A stretch of 64,000 bases of DNA from Chloroflexota bacterium (GCA_040902225.1 JBBDXT010000004.1:516965-580964); one strand, 5' to 3'. Counted from the stretch's first letter, positions 41,423 to 50,817 are shown. The notes: generated by a model not told the origin, from the letters alone. Program-made: numbers and translations.

Positions 41423-44050
41423 ATGCCGGAGCTGCAGGCCGCCGAGATCCGCGAGCGCTTCCAGCGCTTCTTCGAGGCGCGCGGCCACACCCGCGTGCCG
41501 GCGGCTCCGCTCCTTGCGCGCGACGACCCGACGCTCCTCTTCACCAACTCGGGGATGGTCCAGTTCAAGCGGGTGCTGACCGGCGAGGAGAAGCGCGACT
41601 ACACGCGCGCCGTCGACGCGCAGCCATGCCTGCGGGTGGCCGGCAAGCACAACGACTTCGAGCAGGTTGGGCGCACACCCCGTCACCACACCCTGTTCGA
41701 GATGCTCGGCAACTGGAGCTTCGGCGACTATTTCAAGCGCGAGGCGATCCACTGGGCGTGGGAGTTCCTGACGGTCGAGCTGGGGATTCCTGGCGAGCGC
41801 ATCGCCGCCACCACCTATACCGATGACGACGAGGCGCGCCGCATCTGGAGCGAGGAGATCGGCCTTCCGCCGGAGCGGATGGCGCAGTGGGGCAACATCG
41901 CCGCCGGCGACGACCACAACTTCTGGTCGATGGGCGAGACCGGCCCGTGCGGGCCGTGCAGCGAACTGCACTACGACCGCGGCGCCGAGCTTTCCGAGGG
42001 GCCCGAATGCGTGCCCGACCATTCGGAGACCTGCCCGCGCTGGCTGGAGATCTGGAATCTGGTCTTCATGCAGTTCGACCGATCAGTCGACGGGACCCTC
42101 ACGCCTCTGCCGTTCCCCAGCGTCGACACCGGGATGGGACTGGAGCGGATGGCGAGCGCCGTGCAGGGGGTCGACAGCAACTACCTGACCGACCTTTTCA
42201 CCCCGATCATCGACCGGCTGGCGGAGCATCTTGGCCACGATCCCCAGAGCGTCGAGAGCGAGCGCTTCAGCTACCAGGTGGTCGCCGACCACAGCCGGGC
42301 GATGACCTTCCTGATCGGCGAGGGACTGAGGCCGTCGAATGAGGGTCCCGGCTACGTGCTGCGCCGGATCATGCGGCGTGCCGTCCGGCACCTGCGCCTG
42401 ATGGGGATCACGCAGGCGGTGCTGGCCGAGACGTGCGGGACCGTCATCGAGGTGATGGGCGGCGCGTACCCGTATCTCGTCGCGAATCGGGAAGAGATCC
42501 TGGGCACGGTCGACGCCGAGGAGCGCAAGTTCGCACGCACGCTCGAGGCGGGGAGCGAGCGGCTCGCAGCGCTGGTCGACGCGGCGGGGCCGAATGGCAC
42601 CATCGCCGGCGACGAGGCGTTCCGGCTGCACGACACGTTCGGCTTCCCGATCGACCTCACCGTGGAGATCGCTGCGGAGCGTGGCGTGACCGTGGACCGC
42701 AAGGGGTTCGAGGCCGCCATGGAGGAACAGCGCGATCGCTCGCGGGGCTCCCGCGCCGGCCGCTTCGCGCCACTCCCGGGCGTCGAAGGGCTGCGCAGCG
42801 AGTTCACCGGCTATCCCAACGAGACGTCGGCAGATGGCCTGGCTGTCCTGGTGGTTGCGGAGGGCGAGGGATCGACCCAGGTCGTGCTCGACAGGACGCC
42901 GTTCTACGCGGAGGGCGGCGGCCAGATCGGCGATCGTGGCGAGCTGGTCGGAGAGCGTGGAAGGCTCGTGGTGGACGACACGCAGCGCGTCGGCGACGCG
43001 ATCGTGCATGTCGGGCGGCTGGAGGGCGCGCTCACCGTCGGCGACGTGGTCAACGCCCGCGTCGACGAGGAGCGACGCTGGGGGGCGGCGCGCAACCACA
43101 CCGCCACGCACCTGCTGCACCGCGCCCTGCGCGACGTCCTCGGCGAGCAGGCAAAGCAGGCCGGCAGCTGGGTTGGGCCGGATGGGCTGCGCTTCGACTT
43201 TCCGGCGGACGCGGCCACGCCGCGGGAGGGGCTGCGCGACGTCGAGCGTCAGGTGAATGCTCAGATCCGCCGCAACGCATCGGTCACACCGACCGAGATG
43301 TCGCTGGCCGAGGCCCAGGCGATCGGCGCCGACATGTTCTTCGGCGAGAAATATGCCCCCGAGCGGGTTCGGGTCATACGGGTCGATGGCTACAGCGCCG
43401 AGCTGTGCGGCGGCACGCACGTGGCGGCGACGGGGCAGATCGGCTCCTTCCGGATCACGGGTGATGCGAGCATCGGCACCGGGTTGCGGCGAATCGAGGC
43501 GGTGAGCGGAGCGGCGGCCGATGAGCTGGTCGCCTCCCGGCTCGAGGCGCTGCACACGGCGGCCCAGCTGCTCGGCGCCGCCGAGGACCAGGTCGCGACT
43601 CGAATCGAGAGTCTGCAGGCGCGGCTGCGAGAGGCGGAGAAGGGTGGCAGCAACGCCAGCACCACGCGACTCGATGCCGTGCAAGCCCTGGCGGGTGCGC
43701 AGCAGGCGGGTGAGGCGAAGGTCGTCGTCGAGCGCTACGCCGATGCCGATGGCGCCGCGCTGCGGGCTCTCGCGGATGACCTGCGCGCCGCAACGGGTCG
43801 CTTCGTGGCCGTCATCGCCGGTGAGCGCGGAGGGCCGGCGATCCTGGTCGCCGCCAGTCGCGACCTCGTCGAGGAAGGGTTCGATGCTGCCGCAATCGTG
43901 CGCGAGGTGGCGCCGATGATCGGGGGCGGGGGCGGCGGGCGCGCAGAGCTTGCCCAGGCGGGTGGCAAGGACCTCGCCGGCCTGGACCAGGCGCTGCGCG
44001 AGGGCGCCCGCCTGGCGCTCGAGGCGCTCCAGCGGATCGAGAACGGCTGA
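41423..44050 (+). CDS. alaS: Alanyl-tRNA synthetase
   Basis: An 875-residue AlaRS: catalytic domain (TNSGMVQFKRVLTGEE; HNDFEQVGRTPRHHTLFEML), the editing domain zinc set in NHTATHLLHRAL and CGGTHVAATGQIG, and the C-terminal C-Ala domain with coiled coil and a glycine-rich end (GGGGGGRAELAQAGG). Length agrees with bacterial AlaRS. The frame is open from 41291, but ATG 41423, preceded by GGCAGG, gives the standard start MPELQAAEIRERF. The FtsA-like gene follows after 2 bases, so they are probably cotranscribed. Confidence 0.96.
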   Translation: MPELQAAEIRERFQRFFEARGHTRVPAAPLLARDDPTLLFTNSGMVQFKRVLTGEEKRDYTRAVDAQPCLRVAGKHNDFEQVGRTPRHHTLFEMLGNWSFGDYFKREAIHWAWEFLTVELGIPGERIAATTYTDDDEARRIWSEEIGLPPERMAQWGNIAAGDDHNFWSMGETGPCGPCSELHYDRGAELSEGPECVPDHSETCPRWLEIWNLVFMQFDRSVDGTLTPLPFPSVDTGMGLERMASAVQGVDSNYLTDLFTPIIDRLAEHLGHDPQSVESERFSYQVVADHSRAMTFLIGEGLRPSNEGPGYVLRRIMRRAVRHLRLMGITQAVLAETCGTVIEVMGGAYPYLVANREEILGTVDAEERKFARTLEAGSERLAALVDAAGPNGTIAGDEAFRLHDTFGFPIDLTVEIAAERGVTVDRKGFEAAMEEQRDRSRGSRAGRFAPLPGVEGLRSEFTGYPNETSADGLAVLVVAEGEGSTQVVLDRTPFYAEGGGQIGDRGELVGERGRLVVDDTQRVGDAIVHVGRLEGALTVGDVVNARVDEERRWGAARNHTATHLLHRALRDVLGEQAKQAGSWVGPDGLRFDFPADAATPREGLRDVERQVNAQIRRNASVTPTEMSLAEAQAIGADMFFGEKYAPERVRVIRVDGYSAELCGGTHVAATGQIGSFRITGDASIGTGLRRIEAVSGAAADELVASRLEALHTAAQLLGAAEDQVATRIESLQARLREAEKGGSNASTTRLDAVQALAGAQQAGEAKVVVERYADADGAALRALADDLRAATGRFVAVIAGERGGPAILVAASRDLVEEGFDAAAIVREVAPMIGGGGGGRAELAQAGGKDLAGLDQALREGARLALEALQRIENG

Positions 44051-44052
44051 CG

Positions 44053-45354
44053 GTGCAGGACCGGCTGAGGAGCCTCGTCGAACGCCTGACCAGGGTCGGT
44101 GGGCGCTCGGCTGCCGGTCCGCCGGCGCTCGTCGCACTCGATGTTGGGACCGAGTTCGCCAAGGCCCTGGTGGTGGCCATCACGCCTGACGAGGAGGGGC
44201 GGCTGGTCGGATCGGTCCGGGGCTCGGGACGGCAGCGTCAGGGCCTCACCCACATGCAGTCGGGCACCGTGAGCGACATTGATGCGGTCGTCGCCAATTG
44301 CTCACGCGCCCTGGGCGAGGCGCGGGAGATGGCGGGCATGCAGGCGACCTCGGCCGTGATCGGCATCGCCGGCGAGCTGGTCAAGGGCACGACCTCGAAT
44401 GGCGCGGTGCACCGCGAGAATCCACACGCGCCCATGACCGAGGCGGAGCTGCAGCAGATCGTGGAGCAGGTGCAGATCGAGGCCCTGGCCGACGCGGAGC
44501 GCCGCATCGCCTGGGAGAGCGGCGTCGAGCGCCTGGACGTGCGCCTGGTGCACGCTGCGGTGGTCGAGCTCAAGATCGACGGCTACCCGGTCAGCAATCC
44601 GATCGGCTTCACCGGCGCGCAGCTCGAGCTGTCGGTCTTCAACGCCTTCGCGCCGATGGTTCACCTTGGTGCCCTGCAGTCGGTGGCGAGCCAGCTTGGT
44701 CTCAAGCTGCTTGGAGTGATTGCCGAGCCGTATGCGGTGGCCACCTGCCTGGATCCCGGCGAGCTGGGGGATGCGGGCGCGGTCTTCGTGGACATCGGTG
44801 GCGGGACGACCGACGTGGCCCTGGTGCGCCACGGCGGGATCGCGGGCACCAAGATGCTGGCACTCGGCGGGCGGGCCTTCACCAAGGGGATCGCTGAGCG
44901 CTTTGCCCTCTCCTTCTCGCGCGCCGAGGCATTGAAGCTCGCGGCCGCGGACGGGGAGCTGCCCGAGCAGGTCGACCGGGCGACGCTGGCCGAGGCGCTG
45001 GCCGACGATGCGGCCGTGTGGCTGGGCGGCGTCGAGCTGATGATCAGCGACCTTGCCGAGGGGGAGCTGCTGCCCGGCCGTGTCTACCTGTGCGGCGGGG
45101 GCGCGGAGCTGCCGCAGATCGTGGCCGCGCTCGACGGCGATGAATGGTGGCATCGGCTGCCCTTTGCGCGAAAACCCCAGGTTCGTCCGCTCTCCCCGGC
45201 AGATGTGGTGGGCCTCCACGATGCGAGCGGGCAGCTGGCGACGCGCCAGGACGTGACCCCGATGGCGCTCGCGCACCAGGCCCTCATCCTCGACGCCAGC
45301 AGCAGCGCGGCCGAGCGTGCGATGCGCGCCGCCGTGCGGGCGATGCAGCTGTGA
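44053..45354 (+). CDS. FtsA/PilM-like actin-fold ATPase
   Basis: A 433-residue actin-fold protein: phosphate 1 VALDVGTEFAKALVVAI (about 26-42), an SHS2-like insertion (about 95-190), phosphate 2 AVFVDIGGGTTDVALV (about 243-258), adenosine motif YLCGGGAELPQIVAAL. These are FtsA/PilM hallmarks. There is no ftsZ nearby and no C-terminal amphipathic FtsA membrane helix is obvious, so it is unlikely to be the division FtsA. It is coupled by GTGA to a bitopic baseplate-J-like membrane protein, a pair that recalls PilM with PilN: a cytoplasmic actin-like ATPase bound to a membrane protein. Role unknown. Confidence 0.82.
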   Translation: MQDRLRSLVERLTRVGGRSAAGPPALVALDVGTEFAKALVVAITPDEEGRLVGSVRGSGRQRQGLTHMQSGTVSDIDAVVANCSRALGEAREMAGMQATSAVIGIAGELVKGTTSNGAVHRENPHAPMTEAELQQIVEQVQIEALADAERRIAWESGVERLDVRLVHAAVVELKIDGYPVSNPIGFTGAQLELSVFNAFAPMVHLGALQSVASQLGLKLLGVIAEPYAVATCLDPGELGDAGAVFVDIGGGTTDVALVRHGGIAGTKMLALGGRAFTKGIAERFALSFSRAEALKLAAADGELPEQVDRATLAEALADDAAVWLGGVELMISDLAEGELLPGRVYLCGGGAELPQIVAALDGDEWWHRLPFARKPQVRPLSPADVVGLHDASGQLATRQDVTPMALAHQALILDASSSAAERAMRAAVRAMQL

Positions 45355-46979
45355 GCCCCGTGGACGGCGAGCCCCAGCTCCTCTACCTGGAGCCCGACGA
45401 CGAGATCACCTCGGTGGTGCGCCGCCTGCGTGGGGCCGATGCCGGACGCGTCGTGCTGGTCGCTCCCGGCCGCAGCCGCGCGACCTCGAGCGTGGTGGCG
45501 CTGCGCCTGCTGGGGCGTGCCGCGGCCGAGACCGGTCGCTCCGTGGCGCTGGTGGCCGATGCCTCGACGCGGTCGCTTGCCGGCGAGGCTGGCATCGCCG
45601 CCTTCGCCTCGGTCGCCGACGCGACCTCGCCAACGCCATCCCCCGCGGAGCCGATGACTCCCACCCGTGCGCCAATTCACGTGGTCCGCGGCGCGGGCGG
45701 CGCACGGCCCCAGCCTGCAAGGCCGATCCCTGCCACCGACGGCATGGAGGAGACGGTGGCCGTCCACCTGCCACCGCCGTCTGGGGCTCCGGGTGCACCG
45801 GGTCGCGGACGCCGGCGCACTCGGGGCCTGCCCCGCTGGCCGTGGCTGGTGGCGCTCCTCGCCGCGGCTCTTGCGGCGGGCGCCGCGCTGCTGCCCGGGG
45901 CAACCGTCACGATCACGCCCGCCACGACGCCCGTTGGACCGGTCTCGATTCCGGTCACGGTCGACGTTGCCGGGCACGTGGCCGCCGAACTGGAGTCCAC
46001 CGAGCCCGGCACGGCAACGGGTGAGCGGCTGGAGGAGGTTCCGGCCAGCGGGGTCGTCACCTTCTTCAACTGGAATACGGTTGCTGTGGAAGTCCCCCGG
46101 GGCACGCACGTGTCGGTCGGTGGGAACACCGCGTTTGTCACGCTCGAGCGGATCGTGGTTCCGCGCGGCAAGTTTGGAGCGCCGATCGAGCCGGGTCAGA
46201 AGAGCGTCGCGGTGGCCGCCGTCGTGGCTGGCCTTGGGGGGAATGTCGCAGCCGGTGCGATCGACACGGTGGACGACGATGGGGTACGGCTCTTCCTGCG
46301 TGGATTCCCTGACAACCCGAACCGCTTAGTGACGAACTCCGAAGCCACGGCCGGCGGCGCGGAGACACCGCACACCGTGATCCAGCAGGAGGATGTCGAT
46401 GCTGTCGTGGCCGCCATCGAAGCCGACCTCCGGTCGCAGCTGGACGCGGCGCTGGCAGGAGATGCGGACCGCCTGTTCGCCGCGGCCACGGCCGAGGAGG
46501 TACCGAGCATCGAGGTACCCGACGACCTGGTCGGCAAGGAGGACGAGGCCACCTTCGAGCTGCGGGGGACGCTGACGTTCGATCGCGCGTACGGTTCCCG
46601 TGCCGAGGCCGAGTCAACAGCTTCTTCGGCGCTCCTGACGCTTGGCGAAGAGGTGCCGCCGGGAACCGCCATCGTGGCCGACTCGATCCAGGTGGAGCTG
46701 GGGCCGGCGACGCTGGCCGGAGGGCGGCTGGACCTCACGGCTTCGGTGACGGCCGCCGCAGCCGCTGAGATAGACCAGGCCCAGGTGCGCGACCGCATCG
46801 CCGGACTGACCGTCCCCGAGGCCAAGGCTGAGCTCGCCCCGCTTGGTGACGTCGACGTCGACCTGTGGCCGGCCTGGGTGGATCGGCTCCCTCGGCTGAC
46901 CTTCCGAATCGACATCAGGGAGGAGGTCCAGACCCCGACCGAGTCACCCGGCCAGGCGCCGGCCCAGTCATTGAACTGA
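45351..46979 (+). CDS. Bitopic membrane protein with baseplate-J-like domain
   Basis: A 542-residue protein. The N-terminal cytoplasmic domain (about 1-95; LLYLEPDDEITSVVRRLRGA, VVLVAPGRSRATSSVVALRL) has an alternating beta-alpha pattern. A Pro-rich linker is followed by one membrane helix (about 163-185). The outer part (about 186-525) contains baseplate-J/gp47-like segments (VPRGTHVSVGGNTAFVTLER, GGNVAAGAIDTV) and ends PTESPGQAPAQSLN. Baseplate-J domains build phage tail and secretion baseplates, but similar bitopic proteins occur without phage genes. GTG 45351 overlaps the FtsA-like stop. An envelope assembly or anchoring role together with the FtsA-like ATPase is inference. Confidence 0.75.
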   Translation: MSPVDGEPQLLYLEPDDEITSVVRRLRGADAGRVVLVAPGRSRATSSVVALRLLGRAAAETGRSVALVADASTRSLAGEAGIAAFASVADATSPTPSPAEPMTPTRAPIHVVRGAGGARPQPARPIPATDGMEETVAVHLPPPSGAPGAPGRGRRRTRGLPRWPWLVALLAAALAAGAALLPGATVTITPATTPVGPVSIPVTVDVAGHVAAELESTEPGTATGERLEEVPASGVVTFFNWNTVAVEVPRGTHVSVGGNTAFVTLERIVVPRGKFGAPIEPGQKSVAVAAVVAGLGGNVAAGAIDTVDDDGVRLFLRGFPDNPNRLVTNSEATAGGAETPHTVIQQEDVDAVVAAIEADLRSQLDAALAGDADRLFAAATAEEVPSIEVPDDLVGKEDEATFELRGTLTFDRAYGSRAEAESTASSALLTLGEEVPPGTAIVADSIQVELGPATLAGGRLDLTASVTAAAAAEIDQAQVRDRIAGLTVPEAKAELAPLGDVDVDLWPAWVDRLPRLTFRIDIREEVQTPTESPGQAPAQSLN

Positions 46980-47407
46980 TGACAGCCGTCATCGGCCTGG
47001 ACCACGGCAGCCGGCGCATCGGTGTGGCGGTCGGCAACGAGGAGACCCGGCAGGCCTTCCCTCGTCCGGCATTGCTGCGCGGCAATGTGGCTACCGACCT
47101 GGAGCAGATCGCCGCGCTGGCAGGCTCCGAGGGCACGAGCCGAATCGTGGTGGGCCTGCCCCGCAACATGGACGGCAGCGAGGGGGCGCAGGCGGCTGCG
47201 GCACGGGCGTTTGGGGAGCAGCTGACCGCCATCGGCCTGGAGGTCGTCTTCGTCGACGAGCGGCTGACCAGCTGGCAGGCGGGGGAGCAGCTGGCGGCCG
47301 CGGGGCGCCGGCCGGAGCGGGGATCGGGCGAAAGGGACTCGGCGGCGGCGTGCCTCATCCTGCAAGAATGGCTCGACCGCAGGAGACCAGATGACCCGAC
47401 AGCCTGA
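46979..47407 (+). CDS. ruvX: Pre-16S rRNA processing RNase H-fold protein RuvX/YqgF
   Basis: A 142-residue RNase H-fold protein: GLDHGSRRIGVAVGNE at the N-terminus with the first catalytic Asp, IVVGLPRNMDGSEG, FVDERLTSWQA with the DER triad and RDSAAACLILQEWLD with the last Asp. It acts in 5' maturation of 16S rRNA. ATG 46979 overlaps the TGA of the baseplate-J-like gene (TGATG), and its end overlaps mltG by 17 bases. Confidence 0.93.
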   Translation: MTAVIGLDHGSRRIGVAVGNEETRQAFPRPALLRGNVATDLEQIAALAGSEGTSRIVVGLPRNMDGSEGAQAAAARAFGEQLTAIGLEVVFVDERLTSWQAGEQLAAAGRRPERGSGERDSAAACLILQEWLDRRRPDDPTA

Positions 47408-48719
47408 TCCCCGCTGGAACAAGAACGAGCAGCGCAACGCTCGGATCCGCGAGCTCCGCGACCAGCGCGACGCGCCGATGCGGCGGCGCCGCACGTTCCA
47501 GCCGCTGACCATTGTCGCCTGGTTTGGCGCCGTCATCGCGCTGGCCGTCGTACTGCTCTTTGTGGGCTTGCTGGCCCTCTCGCCCCGCCTCTTCGCGTGG
47601 GTGGAGGAGCATCCCGGCTCGATCGAGCACGGCGTCGTGCGCGACTTCGTGGAGTGGTACCGCCCCAACGCCCTGGCCGATGAGCCGGCCGGGGAGGATG
47701 GACGAAGGATCACGGTCGAGGTCGTGGCGGGCACCAACGATGCAGAGATCGGCCAGCTCCTCTTCGACAAGGGCGTCATCAGCAGCCAGCTCGCCTTCCA
47801 GTACGCGGTGCTGCAAGCCGAGCGCTCCGGCGAGCTGCAGGCCGGCGTCTATGACCTGTCGCCTGCGCTGCGCCCGTCTCAGATCGTGGCCGCTCTGAAG
47901 CAGGAGGCGGGCGAGGAGGTCACGATCACGCTCGTCGAGGGCTGGCGTCTGGAGCAGGTCGTCGGCTATCTGGGCACCACGAAGCTGACCATGAACCTGG
48001 AGGAGTTTGCGGCGCTCGCGAAGGCCCCGCCGGCCGACCTCGTCGCCCAGTTCGACTTCCTGGCCGATCTGCCGGAGGGCCGCAGCCTCGAGGGCTATCT
48101 CTACCCGGACACCTATCGGGTTGACGCCAATGACCACGCACGCCAGGTGCTCGAGAAGCTGCTCGGCACCTTCGGGGAGCGACTGACGCAGGAGATCCGC
48201 GACGGGATTGCCGCACAGGGGCTGACGATCGACCAGGCGGTGACCGTGGCCAGCATCGTGGAGCGCGAGGCGGTCCAGGACCCTGAGCGGCCGATCATCG
48301 CCGGCGTCTACCTCAACCGCATCAAGAACCCGACCGCCGGCACGGTTGGCCTCCTGAATGCCGACCCGACCCTCCAGTACGGGCTGGCCACGGCCGAGTT
48401 CGGGTCGCGGCCGATCTCCGAGTGGCAGGGGATCGAGTGGTGGCCGCAGCTGCAGACCGCGGGGGGCGAGGTGGTGCTCCCCGAGGAGCTGGCCGGCTAC
48501 CAGTCGTACCGGGTCAAGGGGCTCCCGCCGTCGCCGATCGCCTCGCCGCGGATCGCCTCGCTCGCCGGCGTGGCCGCGCCCGACACGAGCGGCGGCTACT
48601 TCTACTTCGTGGCGGCCTGCCCCGGCGGCGTGCGCGACGGGTCGCACTATTTCGCAGCGACCCTGCCGCAGCACAACGCCAACATCGCCAAGGCCAACGC
48701 CGAGTGCCCCGCGGCGTGA
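47391..48719 (+). CDS. mltG: Endolytic murein transglycosylase MltG
   Basis: A 442-residue bitopic protein: a basic cytoplasmic head of about 40 residues, one helix (about 39-62), a LysM-like domain (about 100-165; VEVVAGTNDAEIGQLLFDKG) and the YceG catalytic domain with EGYLYPDTYRVD and the catalytic Glu in VTVASIVEREA. ADPTLQYGL and YRVKGLPPSPI further support it. It cuts nascent glycan strands. Overlap with ruvX and spacing to efp put it in one operon; ruvX-mltG pairing is widespread. Confidence 0.95.
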   Translation: MTRQPDPRWNKNEQRNARIRELRDQRDAPMRRRRTFQPLTIVAWFGAVIALAVVLLFVGLLALSPRLFAWVEEHPGSIEHGVVRDFVEWYRPNALADEPAGEDGRRITVEVVAGTNDAEIGQLLFDKGVISSQLAFQYAVLQAERSGELQAGVYDLSPALRPSQIVAALKQEAGEEVTITLVEGWRLEQVVGYLGTTKLTMNLEEFAALAKAPPADLVAQFDFLADLPEGRSLEGYLYPDTYRVDANDHARQVLEKLLGTFGERLTQEIRDGIAAQGLTIDQAVTVASIVEREAVQDPERPIIAGVYLNRIKNPTAGTVGLLNADPTLQYGLATAEFGSRPISEWQGIEWWPQLQTAGGEVVLPEELAGYQSYRVKGLPPSPIASPRIASLAGVAAPDTSGGYFYFVAACPGGVRDGSHYFAATLPQHNANIAKANAECPAA

Positions 48720-48731
48720 TCGGAGTGCCGC

Positions 48732-49292
48732 ATGATTGACACCGGCGATATCAAGAAGGGCGTCATCATCGAGCTGGACGGGCAGCTGATGAAGGTGCTG
48801 GACTGGACGCACATCAAGATGGCGCGTGGATCGGCGCAGGTGCGAATGAAGCTCCAGAACGTCCGTCGCGGCGACATCGTGGAACGGACCTTCCAGGCGG
48901 GGACCCGCTGGCCGCGCGCCCGGGTGGAGCAGCGCAAGGTCCAGTACCTGTATGGCGACGGCGATTCGTTCCACTTCATGGACAACGAGACGTACGACCA
49001 GTTCGCGGTCAGCGCCAAGCAGATCGGCGAGGACGCTCGGTTCCTGAAGGAGGGGACCGAGGTCTTCGTCAGCATGTACGACGCCGAGGTGCTCGGCGTC
49101 GACCTGCCGGTTGCCGTCGACCTGCGGGTGACCCAGACCGATCCGGGCTTCGCCGGCGACACCGCCACCGGCGCCAAGAAATCCGCCACGATGGAGACCG
49201 GTTTGGCGGTCCAGGTGCCGCTCTTCGTCAACGAGGGCGACATGCTGCGCATCGACACGCGGACCGGCGAATACATGACCCGCCTGAAATAG
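48732..49292 (+). CDS. efp: Translation elongation factor P
   Basis: A 186-residue three-domain EF-P: KOW-like domain I (DIKKGVIIELDGQLMKVLDW), domains II and III with DNETYDQFAVSAKQIGEDA and the end RIDTRTGEYMTRLK. It rescues ribosomes stalled on polyproline. The tip residue of the loop that enters the peptidyl-transferase centre is Arg32 (HIKMARGSAQV) where E. coli-type factors carry a modified lysine, so any modification would differ. No modification enzyme gene is adjacent. It lies 12 bases after mltG. Confidence 0.96.
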   Translation: MIDTGDIKKGVIIELDGQLMKVLDWTHIKMARGSAQVRMKLQNVRRGDIVERTFQAGTRWPRARVEQRKVQYLYGDGDSFHFMDNETYDQFAVSAKQIGEDARFLKEGTEVFVSMYDAEVLGVDLPVAVDLRVTQTDPGFAGDTATGAKKSATMETGLAVQVPLFVNEGDMLRIDTRTGEYMTRLK

Positions 49293-49297
49293 GCCCG

Positions 49298-50557
49298 ATG
49301 ACGCCCGATTCCGATCAGCCCACCCTCTGGGAGGCGCCACGCCCGGCGCCACGCATCCTGCGCGTCTCGGACCTCAACCGCCGGGTGCGAGTCTTGCTCG
49401 ACGGCGACCCTGCGCTGGCCGACGTGTGGGTCGAGGGCGAGGTCAGCCAACCCTCGTACCCGCCATCGGGGCATTGCTTCTTCGTCCTGAAGGACGCCGC
49501 CAGCCAGGTGAAGGCGGTCCTCTTCCGCGAGGAGCTGGCCAGCGCCACGGTGCGTCCCGAGCATGGCATGCACGTGATCTGCCACGGCAAGGTGCGCGCC
49601 TACGAGCCGCAGGGCAGCTACCAGGTCTACGTCGAGTCCATCACGCCCGCGGGGGCTGGGGACCTGCACCAGCAGTACGAGGCGCTCCGAACCAAGCTGG
49701 CCGCGGAGGGGCTCTTCGACGAGGGTCGCAAGCGCCCGATCCCTCGCTGGCCGCGGCGGATCGGGGTGGTCACCTCGCCGGTCGGCGCCGTGTGGCGCGA
49801 CATCGGCAATGTGATGCGCCGGCGCTACCCGATCGCCGAGCTGGTCCTGTCACCGACGATCGTCCAGGGCCCAACCGCATCGGGTGCGATCGTGCGCGCG
49901 CTGCACCGCCTCTACACGGACGAGCGGATCGACCTCGTCATCCTGGCCCGCGGTGGCGGCTCGCTCGAGGACCTGTGGTCGTTCAACGACGAGCGCGTGG
50001 TGCGCGCCGTGATCGAGGCGCCGATGCCGGTGGTGGTGGGGGTCGGGCACGAGTCGGACGTGACGCTCGCCGACTTCGCCGCTGACCTCCGCGCGCCGAC
50101 CCCCTCTGCGGCTGCCGAGCAGGCGGTCCCGGACCTCGCCACCTTCCCGGCCATCCTGGATCGCCTGCGTGACCGTGCCTCGGCGGCAATGATCAGCGGC
50201 CTCGCCGATCGCGGCAGCTTTCTGGGCCAGGAGGGGCGTGCCCTCATCCGCCTGCTGCCCGATACCGCTGCCGCCCGTCAGCGCGCCGCCGAGCTCGTCG
50301 ACCGCGGCCACCGCGCGCTGAGCGCACGGACCTCCCACGAGCTGACGCAGCTGCGAGGCCTGGCGGACGCCCTGCGCGCCCTCTCGCCGGCGGCCACCCT
50401 GGAGCGTGGCTATGCGGTGGCCCGGCTCGCCGACGGCACGATCGTACGCGACCCTGCCCAGGCCAGGCCGGGGGAGCCGCTGGAGGTGGTGGTGGCCCGC
50501 GGTACGATCCGCACGCGCGTGGAGACGACCGCCGGGTCGGACGAGGAGGTGCTGTGA
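49298..50557 (+). CDS. xseA: Exodeoxyribonuclease VII large subunit
   Basis: A 419-residue protein: N-terminal OB fold (LADVWVEGEVSQPSYPPSGH, FFVLKDAASQVKAVLF), a central catalytic domain with GVVTSPVGAVWRDI, ILARGGGSLEDLWSFNDERV and VGHESDVTLADFAADLRAPT, then a coiled coil and the C-terminal RGYAVARL. It degrades single-stranded DNA in complex with XseB. ATG 49298 follows efp by 5 bases, and the end overlaps xseB (ATGA). Confidence 0.96.
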   Translation: MTPDSDQPTLWEAPRPAPRILRVSDLNRRVRVLLDGDPALADVWVEGEVSQPSYPPSGHCFFVLKDAASQVKAVLFREELASATVRPEHGMHVICHGKVRAYEPQGSYQVYVESITPAGAGDLHQQYEALRTKLAAEGLFDEGRKRPIPRWPRRIGVVTSPVGAVWRDIGNVMRRRYPIAELVLSPTIVQGPTASGAIVRALHRLYTDERIDLVILARGGGSLEDLWSFNDERVVRAVIEAPMPVVVGVGHESDVTLADFAADLRAPTPSAAAEQAVPDLATFPAILDRLRDRASAAMISGLADRGSFLGQEGRALIRLLPDTAAARQRAAELVDRGHRALSARTSHELTQLRGLADALRALSPAATLERGYAVARLADGTIVRDPAQARPGEPLEVVVARGTIRTRVETTAGSDEEVL

Positions 50558-50817
50558 TGACCGAGCCAGAGGCAGCCGCTGATCTTGCCGCGCGGCCCTT
50601 CGACGAGCTCGTCGCCGAGCTGCAGCGCATCGTCCAGGCGCTGGAGGCCGGCAATCTGCCGCTCGAGGAGAGCATCGCCCGCTACCGCGAGGCGTTGCGC
50701 CTGCACGCCGCGGCCGAGCTCCGGCTGCGGGAAGCCGAGCTGACCATCAGCCAGCTTGGGCGAGGGATGGGCGCCGAGGCCAGCGACCAGGCGCCCACCA
50801 CCGAGGGAGAGGGTTAG
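50554..50817 (+). CDS. xseB: Exodeoxyribonuclease VII small subunit
   Basis: An 87-residue helical protein with the family pattern FDELVAELQRIVQALEAGNL, PLEESIARYREALRLHAAAE, followed by a short tail. Several copies bind the coiled coil of XseA. The ATG overlaps the xseA stop. A TATACT element for dxs begins 5 bases after its stop. Confidence 0.93.
   Translation: MMTEPEAAADLAARPFDELVAELQRIVQALEAGNLPLEESIARYREALRLHAAAELRLREAELTISQLGRGMGAEASDQAPTTEGEG

Noticed and set aside
44053-45354. Cell-division FtsA
   Set aside because: There is no ftsZ or ftsQ nearby and no clear C-terminal membrane-targeting helix; the partner is a baseplate-J-like protein.
45351-46979. Prophage baseplate gene
   Set aside because: No other tail, capsid or lysis genes are present, and the protein has a membrane helix and a cytoplasmic head; neighbours are core genes.
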